A stretch of DNA of 64,000 nt, from the NCBI RefSeq assembly GCF_024626475.1, contig NZ_JANKHH010000004.1, forward strand, positions 434,001 through 498,000, written 5' to 3'. Shown one piece after another: positions 1 through 6,862 of this stretch. This stretch comes from Parerythrobacter lacustris. Its GTDB lineage: Bacteria > Pseudomonadota > Alphaproteobacteria > Sphingomonadales > Sphingomonadaceae. Under the pieces are notes generated by a model. That model did not search any database. It saw only the letters and a list, made by a program, of their open reading frames with translations, and had not been told where the DNA came from. The stretch's first letter is position 1, and each line of letters starts with the position of its first letter. The translations under genes and the position numbers were made by a program.

Positions 1-1045
1 TGATGCGGGGGTCGTCCTTTTCCGCCCATTTCGCCCCGTCCTTTTCCGCATCGGTGCGCATGGACCGAAGCTTCAGGACATCGAACGGCTGGCCATAGAG
101 ACCGACCCGTTGCTGGCGGAAGAATGCAGGCCCCTTGCTGTCGAGCTTCACCAGGATCGCGAACAGGGCAATCACCGGGGCCGTTAGGGTCAGGAGCAGG
201 CCACTGGCGATAACGTCGAACAAGCGCTTGGCCGCGCTCGAAACCATCCGCCCCGAAGAGAACCCGTCGGAGAAGATCAACCAGCTCGGATTGACCGAAT
301 CGAGATCGACGCGCCCGGTCTCGCGCTCCATAAAGCTGCTGAAATCGTTGACATGGACGCCCATGGTCTTGATCCGCAACAGGTCCTTGAGCGGCAGCGC
401 ATTGCGCCGCTCTTCCAGCGCTAGCACGACTTCGCTGGCGGACAGATTGTCGACGAAGCGCCCAAGGTCGTGGATCGCATCGCGCGAAATCGCCTCCTCC
501 ACTTCGCGCGCCACCTCGCTCATCGCGACATAGGATACGATCGCAAAACCCGAGCCAGGGCGTTCCGCGAGGTCCTTGAGGCGCTTGGCACGCAGGCCTG
601 CGCCAAGCACGACTACACGTCGGCGAAAGGCCGAGCTGCCGATAAAAGCTCCGATCAAGGTTCTGGCGAAGATCAGTATCGCGACGGTCAGGACCATCGC
701 GTAAACCAGGGTGGAGCGCCAGAATGTCGCTCCGGGGATCAGGAAATCGATGACCGAAACGGCAATGATGCCAAGGCTCACCGCAACCAGAAGGCGGGCG
801 CAAGCGAAGCGAAGCGAACGCAGCGCATCACTGCCGTACACGCCCACTGCAATCATTGCGGTCCATACGATGAGAGCAAAGCCGATGAGCGGAACCCACC
901 GTTCCGAGATCACGCCGGGATCCATCCCGATTTGCGAGGCGCGCAGCTGCCACGCCCCCTCGCCCGCCACGAACAGCAAGGCGAAGTCGACCAGACCGAG
1001 CAGAACCACTGCATGCGGGATATAGTGTTTGAACAGGCGGATCAT
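1..1045 (-). CDS. Polyprenyl-phosphate sugar transferase, C-terminus cut by window edge
   Basis: The minus-strand frame opens at ATG 1045 and stays open through base 1, giving 348 residues with the C-terminus missing. The N-terminus has hydrophobic segments (starting MIRLFKHYIPHAVVLLGLV) and a cytoplasmic middle. The start of a bacterial sugar transferase domain follows: an amphipathic helix, a transmembrane stretch, then RQQRVGLYGQPFDVLKLRSM, the family signature. Proteins of this kind load the first sugar-phosphate onto undecaprenyl phosphate for exopolysaccharide assembly at the inner membrane. The layout recalls the EpsB_2/PEP-CTERM-associated subgroup, but that is inference. The catalytic Asp-Glu pair lies beyond the window. 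No in-frame start was found upstream. Confidence 0.85.
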   Translation of the reverse strand, partial: MIRLFKHYIPHAVVLLGLVDFALLFVAGEGAWQLRASQIGMDPGVISERWVPLIGFALIVWTAMIAVGVYGSDALRSLRFACARLLVAVSLGIIAVSVIDFLIPGATFWRSTLVYAMVLTVAILIFARTLIGAFIGSSAFRRRVVVLGAGLRAKRLKDLAERPGSGFAIVSYVAMSEVAREVEEAISRDAIHDLGRFVDNLSASEVVLALEERRNALPLKDLLRIKTMGVHVNDFSSFMERETGRVDLDSVNPSWLIFSDGFSSGRMVSSAAKRLFDVIASGLLLTLTAPVIALFAILVKLDSKGPAFFRQQRVGLYGQPFDVLKLRSMRTDAEKDGAKWAEKDDPRI

Positions 1046-1124
1046 CTGGTTCCGGTCCGGAAAATTCCCATCACTCGAGGGACCGGCTTACGGATCAGGT
1101 GTGAAATGTCGGTAAATTTTACAA

Positions 1125-1158
1125 CGAACCCCCGGGGCCGCTCGGCACCGGGGGTTCG
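1125..1158 (-). terminator. Hairpin terminator behind the small membrane gene
   Basis: An 11-bp perfect inverted repeat (CGAACCCCCGG at 1125-1135 and its complement at 1148-1158) surrounds a 12-nt loop. Read on the minus strand it is followed by TTGTAAAATTT. It lies 29 bases past the stop of the gene at 1187-1474 and upstream of the sugar transferase. Confidence 0.7.
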
Positions 1159-1186
1159 CTTGTGACGGGTTTGCCTTTGCCGGCGA

Positions 1187-1474
1187 TCAGTTGTTGGTCA
1201 CATCGTCGGCAACATCCTGCGCGGCATCGCCGACCTTTTCAGCGGCGTTGCCCACATCATTGGCCGCATCGGCGATGGCGGTGTCCTTCGCCATTTCGGC
1301 CCCGCCAAGCTGGTTGAATACCAGCAGTCCGCCGACCACTGCGATCAGCAGGACCACAAGGAATATCCACTTTCCACCTCCACCGCCGCGGCGCTCGCCA
1401 TCGGTGTAGACGGTGGTGCGGGTATGGGTGCTGCCATCGGGCGTTTCGGTAATCGTGGTGCGTTCTTCGGTCAT
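1187..1474 (-). CDS. Small single-span membrane protein, unknown function
   Basis: This 95-residue protein has a polar Thr-rich N-terminus, a Gly-Gly-Gly-Gly-Gly-Lys linker, one membrane span at about residues 35-55 (KWIFLVVLLIAVVGGLLVF), and an Ala/Asp-rich tail. The tail repeats an amphipathic pattern (DAANDVGNAAEKVGDAAQDV) similar to LEA-like 11-residue helices. The start is ATG 1474 with a good purine-rich ribosome site (AGGGAGAAGG) just upstream. A hairpin terminator follows the stop. I do not recognise a named family. The tail would probably face the periplasm or lie along the membrane surface; that is inference. Confidence 0.7.
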   Translation of the reverse strand: MTEERTTITETPDGSTHTRTTVYTDGERRGGGGGKWIFLVVLLIAVVGGLLVFNQLGGAEMAKDTAIADAANDVGNAAEKVGDAAQDVADDVTNN

Positions 1475-1542
1475 ATGCCTTCTCCCTGCGTGATGCAGAC
1501 CACAACCCGCGCAATGGGCGATCGGTTCCGATCCCGATCTTA

Positions 1543-2922
1543 TCAGCTTGAAAAATCGAAAGGAGTGACCCCGCGCATCGCCCGGTCGAAGCGCAGCAGC
1601 GCCCCCTTCGGAGGGAGCGACCTCTGGCGACAGTCACCACGAAAGCAGCGGGCGCAACCCAGCCCGATCGGCTGAGCATCCTCCGTCCTGAGCGACAGGC
1701 TGCGCGCCTGGGCCAGATTTGACGCCAGTTTGGCTTCGATCCCGAGGATGATCGCGAAGCGCGCATCGCCGGTCGTGCCGCTACCGTCTACCGCGCGCGC
1801 AATTGTCAGCCAGTGGCCGATTCCGCTCGAGCGGCTTTCGACCTCGACCGCCTGAACGCAGATCGTGCCGGATCGCTCGAAAGCCTGGTGCACGATCCAG
1901 AGGGGACAGCTGGTCTCGCCTTCGAGCAGGAGCGTCCCGCTGGCACCCGCGAGCCGCTTTGAAAACTGCCCCGCACGGTCCACCCGCGCCATGAAAAAGG
2001 GCAGCCCGCGCTGCCCCACACGCTGGAGCGTGGTGAGACGGTGGGCGAGCTGTTCGAAGCTCGCACCGAACCGGCGTTGCAGGACCGGGAGGTCGTAACC
2101 GGTTGCCTCGCAGGCGCGCAGGAACCGGCCATAGGGAAGCAGGAGCGCTGCGGCGAAGTAACTGAACAGATGCCGCTCGAACAGCTTGCGCGCGGCTTCT
2201 GCAGCCAGCCTCGAACCCTGAACGATATCGAAAACCGGCTGTTGCTGTTCCAATTGGGCGATCTGCATCGCTATCTGGAAGTTTCGCGACGCCGGCGAGA
2301 GCATTTCTGACAGCTGCAACTGTCTTGCATGGAGGTCGAGACGCCGCACCGCATCGGGCATCACATCGCGGGGCAACACCCGAATGGTGAGCTGGTGCCG
2401 CTCGCGCAGCCGTTCCGCCAATGCAGCGCCAAGGTCGCTATTCGACAGGCGCAGTTCGTCGGCAAGGATCTCGGCCCTGTCGTCGAGCTCGGCGAAGTGG
2501 TTGCGCCAACGCTCGATCTCGATCCTGGTCAGGTCCAGAGGGTCTTCTTCGCCGACAACCGCGGCTCCCGCTGTGTCGTAGAGGCGAGCGAAGGCCGCTG
2601 CGATCTGCGGTGCCGAGGCGAGCAGTTCCACGGCTTCGTCGCGGTCGATGCCGAGATCGCTGAAGCGTTCGTCGTTGAGGCGTCTGACCAGTCCGTCGAT
2701 CCCGCCGATCGATGCGTCCTCGCGCAAGGTTGCCAGATCGAAATCGAATGCATCGACGACCTGCACCATCACCCGCGCCGAGAGCGGGCGTTGGTTGCGC
2801 TCGATGAGATTGAGGTAACTGGGCGAGATCGACAGCCTAGTGGCCATGGCAGCCTGGGTCAGTCCCTCCCGCTTGCGCAAACGGCGCATGGCCGGACCTG
2901 CGAACACTCCGCTCTCTGCCAT
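1543..2922 (-). CDS. ScfR/RamB-like XRE-family regulator of acetate or acyl-CoA metabolism
   Basis: The 459-residue protein starts with a lambda-Cro-type helix-turn-helix (residues about 8-65, with GLTQAAMATRLSISPSYLNL). A long sensor region follows, of the type found in short-chain fatty acyl-CoA regulators (DUF2083). The C-terminus carries a Cys cluster, CARCFRGDC, typical of that family. Relatives such as RamB control glyoxylate-shunt and propionate genes. Here it is divergent from isocitrate lyase with 149 bases between the two starts, so regulation of aceA and of itself is the natural inference. ATG 2922 is chosen; an in-frame TTG sits one codon upstream. Two copies of GTAACTTTCT lie in the shared promoter region. 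Confidence 0.85.
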   Translation of the reverse strand: MAESGVFAGPAMRRLRKREGLTQAAMATRLSISPSYLNLIERNQRPLSARVMVQVVDAFDFDLATLREDASIGGIDGLVRRLNDERFSDLGIDRDEAVELLASAPQIAAAFARLYDTAGAAVVGEEDPLDLTRIEIERWRNHFAELDDRAEILADELRLSNSDLGAALAERLRERHQLTIRVLPRDVMPDAVRRLDLHARQLQLSEMLSPASRNFQIAMQIAQLEQQQPVFDIVQGSRLAAEAARKLFERHLFSYFAAALLLPYGRFLRACEATGYDLPVLQRRFGASFEQLAHRLTTLQRVGQRGLPFFMARVDRAGQFSKRLAGASGTLLLEGETSCPLWIVHQAFERSGTICVQAVEVESRSSGIGHWLTIARAVDGSGTTGDARFAIILGIEAKLASNLAQARSLSLRTEDAQPIGLGCARCFRGDCRQRSLPPKGALLRFDRAMRGVTPFDFSS

Positions 2923-2925
2923 CAA

Positions 2926-2999
2926 GTAACTTTCTTTACACCATTACACGATCATTTGCCCGAATGGTGCGAGTTAGACAAGAATTTTTGTAACTTTCT
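2926..2999. promoter_or_regulatory. Paired GTAACTTTCT repeats between regulator and aceA
   Basis: The 10-mer GTAACTTTCT occurs at 2926-2935 and again at 2990-2999 in the same orientation, 64 bases apart. The first copy abuts the start of the regulator gene and the second lies 73 bases before the aceA start. The interval is AT-rich compared with flanking DNA. Position and duplication suggest operators for the adjacent ScfR-like protein; binding is inferred. Confidence 0.45.
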
Positions 3000-3071
3000 C
3001 TATGCTTCGGCAGCTTCAGGGCCGAAGAAGGCGGCAACAAGCAACTTCCTCCCCGAATCAGGAGAACCATC

Positions 3072-4670
3072 ATGAGCTACCAGAGCCAAATCACCGATCT
3101 GGACAAGACGATCACCGGACAGGGTGCGCCGTGGGCTGCGATCGACGCCGAGTCGGCTGCGCGGATGCGGATCCAGAACCGCTTCCCCACCGGGCTCGAC
3201 ATTGCGCGCTACACCGCAAAGATCATGCGCGAGGATATGGCGGCATACGACGCAGACCCCGCGAATTACACCCAGTCACTCGGTTGCTGGCACGGGTTCA
3301 TCGCGCAGCAGAAGATGATCAGCATCAAGAAGCATTTCGGCAACACGAAGCGCCGGTACCTTTACCTGTCGGGCTGGATGGTCGCTGCGCTGCGGAGCGA
3401 GTTCGGGCCGCTGCCCGACCAGTCGATGCACGAGAAGACCAGTGTCCCCGCGCTGATCGGCGAGCTCTACACCTTTCTCAAGCAGGCGGATGCCCGCGAG
3501 CTCGGCGGCTTGTTCCGTGACATGGATGCGGCGCGCGAGCGCGGCGACCAGGTCGAGGCCAAGCGGATCGAGGTCATGATCGAGAACCACGAGACCCACG
3601 TGGTGCCGATCATCGCCGATATCGACGCCGGCTTCGGCAATGCGGAGGCGACGTACCTCCTCGCCAAGAAGATGATCGAAGCCGGGGCTTGCGCGCTCCA
3701 GATCGAGAACCAGGTTTCCGACGAGAAGCAATGCGGCCACCAGGACGGCAAGGTCACCGTTCCGCACGAGGAGTTCCTGCAGAAGATCCGCGCGATCCGC
3801 TACGCATTCCTCGAGCTGGGTGTCGACGACGGCATCATCGTCGCACGCACCGACAGCCTCGGCGCGGGCCTGACCAAGTCGATCGCCTACACCACGCAGG
3901 AAGGCGATCTGGGGGACCAGTACAACAGCTATCTCGATTGCGAGGAAGTCGATCCGGCGGACATCAGGAACGGCGACGTCTTCCTCAGCCGCGAAGGCAA
4001 GCTGCTGCGCCCCAAGCGCCTGCCGAGCAACCTCTACCAGTTCCGTTCGGGAACCGGGGAAGATCGCTGCGTGCTCGACTGCATCACCTCGCTCCAGCAC
4101 GGCGCGGACCTGCTGTGGATCGAAACCGAAAAGCCGCATATCGGCCAGATCGGCGGCATGGTCGACCGCATCCGCGAAGTCATTCCGAACGCCAAGCTGG
4201 TCTACAACAACAGCCCCAGCTTCAACTGGACGCTGAGCTTCCGCCAGCAGGTCTTCGATGCGTGGGAAGCTGAAGGCAAGGACGTTTCGGCTTACGACCG
4301 CGCCAAGCTGATGAGCGTGGACTACGATGGCACAGAGTTGGCCGACGAAGCTGATGAGCGCATCCGCACCTTCCAGCGCGACGCTGCGGCCAAGGCCGGC
4401 ATCTTCCACCACCTGATCACCCTGCCGACCTATCACACGGCAGCGCTCAGCACCGACAACCTCGCCAAGAGGTATTTCGGAGAAGAAGGCATGCTCGGCT
4501 ACGTCAAGAACGTCCAGCGGGAAGAGATCCGCCAGGGGATCGCCTGCGTGAAGCACCAGAACATGGCCGGCTCCGACATCGGCGACGACCACAAGGAGTA
4601 CTTCGCCGGTGAAGCCGCATTGAAGGCGGGCGGCAAAGAGAATACGATGAACCAGTTCGAGGCTGCGTAG
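3072..4670 (+). CDS. aceA: Isocitrate lyase, long form
   Basis: The enzyme cleaves isocitrate to glyoxylate and succinate, the first step of the glyoxylate shunt, needed for growth on acetate or fatty acids. The 532-residue length matches the Pseudomonas-type long isocitrate lyases rather than the roughly 430-residue E. coli form. The catalytic signature is KQCGH at residues 219-223 (nucleophile Cys221), within SDEKQCGHQDGKVTVPHEEF. ATG 3072 has an AGGAG ribosome site 8 bases upstream. A small gene follows after 38 bases and probably shares the transcript. No malate synthase gene is present in the window. Confidence 0.97.
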   Translation: MSYQSQITDLDKTITGQGAPWAAIDAESAARMRIQNRFPTGLDIARYTAKIMREDMAAYDADPANYTQSLGCWHGFIAQQKMISIKKHFGNTKRRYLYLSGWMVAALRSEFGPLPDQSMHEKTSVPALIGELYTFLKQADARELGGLFRDMDAARERGDQVEAKRIEVMIENHETHVVPIIADIDAGFGNAEATYLLAKKMIEAGACALQIENQVSDEKQCGHQDGKVTVPHEEFLQKIRAIRYAFLELGVDDGIIVARTDSLGAGLTKSIAYTTQEGDLGDQYNSYLDCEEVDPADIRNGDVFLSREGKLLRPKRLPSNLYQFRSGTGEDRCVLDCITSLQHGADLLWIETEKPHIGQIGGMVDRIREVIPNAKLVYNNSPSFNWTLSFRQQVFDAWEAEGKDVSAYDRAKLMSVDYDGTELADEADERIRTFQRDAAAKAGIFHHLITLPTYHTAALSTDNLAKRYFGEEGMLGYVKNVQREEIRQGIACVKHQNMAGSDIGDDHKEYFAGEAALKAGGKENTMNQFEAA

Positions 4671-4708
4671 GTCGCATCCTCTCTCTCGGACCCGAAAGGA
4701 GGCCCAAG

Positions 4709-4879
4709 ATGACTACTGAAACGACCAGCCGCGAACCCGGCCGCGCCCGCGCGCTGCTCTCGACCGCAGACTTCAAGCTGCTGCGGCGTGCGCTGGAAAG
4801 CCACGCCAAGGCAACCGAGGACCGCGAGGAACTGGCCAAGATCAACGCGCTGCACCACCGGCTCGGCACCTACAGCTGA
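4709..4879 (+). CDS. 56-residue protein behind aceA, unknown
   Basis: This short ORF runs from ATG 4709 to TGA 4879 (MTTETTSREPGRARALL to HHRLGTYS). It has an unusually strong ribosome site, AAAGGAGG, 6 bases before the start. The product is hydrophilic and predicted helical (DFKLLRRALESHAKATEDRE), without signal peptide or Cys. It lies 38 bases after isocitrate lyase and before a hairpin pair, so it is likely co-transcribed with aceA. I know no named family. A small regulatory or enzyme-associated partner of isocitrate lyase is possible, but that is speculation. Confidence 0.7.
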   Translation: MTTETTSREPGRARALLSTADFKLLRRALESHAKATEDREELAKINALHHRLGTYS

Positions 4880-4892
4880 TCCCGTAAATTAG

Positions 4893-4945
4893 TTCTCCTG
4901 GGGAGGAGAAACCGGCCGTCGGAGCACCCTGTGTTCCGGCGGCCG
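4893..4945 (+). terminator. Two consecutive hairpins ending the aceA unit
   Basis: The first hairpin pairs TTCTCCT (4893-4899) with AGGAGAA (4904-4910) around GGGG. The second pairs 4913-4922 with 4936-4945 (10 bp with one G-U) around a 13-nt loop. Neither has a strong T-run, so termination is likely but not certain. Confidence 0.45.
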
Positions 4946-4961
4946 ACACGTAAATGCGTCT

Positions 4962-4989
4962 TTAACCATAGGCGCGATCCCGTGGTTAA
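4962..4989. promoter_or_regulatory. TTAACCA / TGGTTAA inverted repeat
   Basis: TTAACCA (4962-4968) and TGGTTAA (4983-4989) form a perfect inverted repeat 14 bases apart, just upstream of the exported protein at 5013. TTAACCAT resembles half of the alphaproteobacterial CtrA site (TTAA-N7-TTAA), but the spacing does not fit a canonical full site. Confidence 0.35.
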
Positions 4990-5012
4990 CGAGCCGGTCG
5001 TAAAGCCGCAGG

Positions 5013-5504
5013 ATGGCGCGACGGTCAACCAAACAGAAGTCGATCGATCTCAAGATGTATCGCCACTTCGCGATCGTTACGGTCGCGATTACCGTTGCCA
5101 TGGCAGTCTTCGCCGACGGAGAAAGCCGCAAGGCGATTGCGGAAACCGCCGCACAGGCCGCAGAACAGGCTCAAGGCCCCGAGCTGTCGGGCATCAAGCT
5201 TCACGAACCCAAGCAGTCGGAACATTCGGCAAATTACGCCGACCCTTCATCCGGCACCAGCTATGCGAGTGGCCTCTCGACAAGCTCAGCATTGCGCACG
5301 ACCGGGACGCCATCGTGGGTTGAAAAGCTGAAACATTTCGGCCTGACGCTGGCTCAGTTCCAGGCCTTGTCGAAGGAAGAGCAGGCAGCCCTGCTCAAGG
5401 TCCTCAACGGCCCGAAGCCGCCGATCGACGAGGACGCAGCGATCCGCCGCGCCTCCGCTGCTTCGCTCGAGGCAGCGGGCGGCGGCGAAGGCGCGGATAT
5501 GTAG
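5013..5504 (+). CDS. Putative exported or membrane-anchored protein, unknown
   Basis: The 163-residue product has a basic N-terminus (MARRSTKQKS) followed by a hydrophobic segment (residues about 18-34, HFAIVTVAITVAMAVFA). This could be a signal peptide or a single anchor. The remainder is Ala/Ser/Lys-rich with no Cys and no recognised domain. The C-terminal part (SWVEKLKHFGLTLAQFQALS then KEEQAALLKVLNG) is predicted helical. ATG 5013 has only a weak AGGA upstream; an internal Met at residue 15 could also serve. It converges on the amidohydrolase gene with 18 bases between stops. Confidence 0.6.
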   Translation: MARRSTKQKSIDLKMYRHFAIVTVAITVAMAVFADGESRKAIAETAAQAAEQAQGPELSGIKLHEPKQSEHSANYADPSSGTSYASGLSTSSALRTTGTPSWVEKLKHFGLTLAQFQALSKEEQAALLKVLNGPKPPIDEDAAIRRASAASLEAAGGGEGADM

Positions 5505-5522
5505 CCGCAGCTGGCTACAGAT

Positions 5523-6839
5523 CTACGGCTTCATCAAATCTAGGGTTGCACTGGCCATCGCTTCGGCCGCCGTTGCGATGACCTTCTCAGCGTCGGGTGC
5601 CCAGAACGGGCTGTGAAGCGAAGGCAGGCTGCCCTCCCCGCGTTCGGCTGCGTCAAACTGATCCTGCGGAACACCGCCGACCCAGAAAATGAGCGATTCG
5701 ACGTTATCCGGATCGGCGCGGTAGAATTGGCCGAAGTCCTCTCCGCCCATGACCGAAGGCACTTGCTGAACCCGTTCTGCGCCGAAGCGCGTCTTGAGCC
5801 GGCCCATCACCTCCTCGGTGAACTCGGGCGTGTTGTAGGTCGAGGGCGTATAGGGATCGGCCACGGTGACCGTCGGCATCCGGTCCTCCGGCATTCCGGC
5901 AGCAATCGCTTCGCCCCGCGCTATCCGGGCGATCCCGTCGAGCAGCAGCTTGCGCGATTCGTCCGAATAGGACCGCACGGTCAGCTGCAGCCGCGCCTCG
6001 TCGGAGATGATGTTGTGCTTCGCCCCGGCGTGGAAGCTGCCGACGGTCACCACTGCCGGATCGAGCGGACTGCTCTCGCGGCTGACGAGGGTCTGGAGCT
6101 TCATCACGATCGCACTGGCGAGCACGATCGGGTCCTTGGTGGTATGGGGGTAGGCACCGTGCCCACCGATGCCCGGCACGACGACATCCACGCTATCGAC
6201 ATTGGCCAGCGCATAGCCGGGCGAATAGCCGATCATGCCTGCCGGAAACTGCGCCGCGTCGTGGAAACCGAGCACGTAGTCGGGCTTGGGAAAGCGGGTG
6301 AACAGCCCGTCTTCCAGCATCGCAAGCGCGCCCTCGCCGATTTCCTCTGCCGGTTGCCCGATCAGCACCAGCGTGCCCGACCATTGATCCTTCCGCTCGA
6401 CCAGCATCTTCGCGGTGGCGACCAGCCCGGTCATATGGGTGTCGTGCCCGCAGGCATGCATCACCCCGGTCTCGACGCCCGACGCCGGGGTCGACACGCG
6501 CTTCGAGGCATAGGGCAGCCCGGTCTGCTCGATCACCGGGAGACCGTCCATGTCTGCCCGCAACATGACCACCGGTCCGGCCCCGTTCTTCATGACGGCG
6601 ACGACGCCGGTCTTGCCGACGCCTTCGGTAACCTCGAAGCCGAGCGCCTTGAACCGCGCCGCCAGCTTGGCCGCGGTCTCGACTTCCATGAAGCTGAGTT
6701 CGGGGTTGGCGTGCAGGTCCCGGTAAAGCTCCATCAGGCCGGGCATTTCCTTCGCGATATCCTCACGCAATTCGTCGGCCACAGCAGGCGTCGAAAGGGC
6801 GAAGGCGCAGACAGCTGCAGCGGCGAATTTCATCAACAT
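5523..6839 (-). CDS. Exported M20-family amidohydrolase
   Basis: The protein is a zinc-dependent amidohydrolase of the hippurate/IAA-amino-acid hydrolase group, which removes acyl groups from amino acids. Landmarks are HACGHDTHMTGL (metal site), GQPAEEIGEGA, IGGHGAYPHTTKDPI and VMGGEDFGQF. The N-terminus MLMKFAAAAVCAFALSTPAVA is a clear Sec signal peptide, so it acts in the periplasm. ATG 6839 is chosen because GAGGGG lies 7 bases upstream and the signal peptide begins there; a longer frame overlaps the permease gene. The mature length suits the family. It sits 23 bases after the SLC13 permease and is probably co-transcribed. The substrate is not evident from sequence. Confidence 0.88.
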   Translation of the reverse strand: MLMKFAAAAVCAFALSTPAVADELREDIAKEMPGLMELYRDLHANPELSFMEVETAAKLAARFKALGFEVTEGVGKTGVVAVMKNGAGPVVMLRADMDGLPVIEQTGLPYASKRVSTPASGVETGVMHACGHDTHMTGLVATAKMLVERKDQWSGTLVLIGQPAEEIGEGALAMLEDGLFTRFPKPDYVLGFHDAAQFPAGMIGYSPGYALANVDSVDVVVPGIGGHGAYPHTTKDPIVLASAIVMKLQTLVSRESSPLDPAVVTVGSFHAGAKHNIISDEARLQLTVRSYSDESRKLLLDGIARIARGEAIAAGMPEDRMPTVTVADPYTPSTYNTPEFTEEVMGRLKTRFGAERVQQVPSVMGGEDFGQFYRADPDNVESLIFWVGGVPQDQFDAAERGEGSLPSLHSPFWAPDAEKVIATAAEAMASATLDLMKP

Positions 6840-6862
6840 AGTATCCCCTCGAATGGTCGGCT

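Noticed and set aside
135-1165. Plus-strand frames at the left edge
   Set aside because: The opposite strand encodes a clear sugar transferase running off the window; these are its shadows.
3276-4592. Long minus-strand open frame (438 residues) antisense to aceA
   Set aside because: It mirrors a certain gene in GC-rich DNA, has no family-like motif and no ribosome site; a codon-bias shadow.
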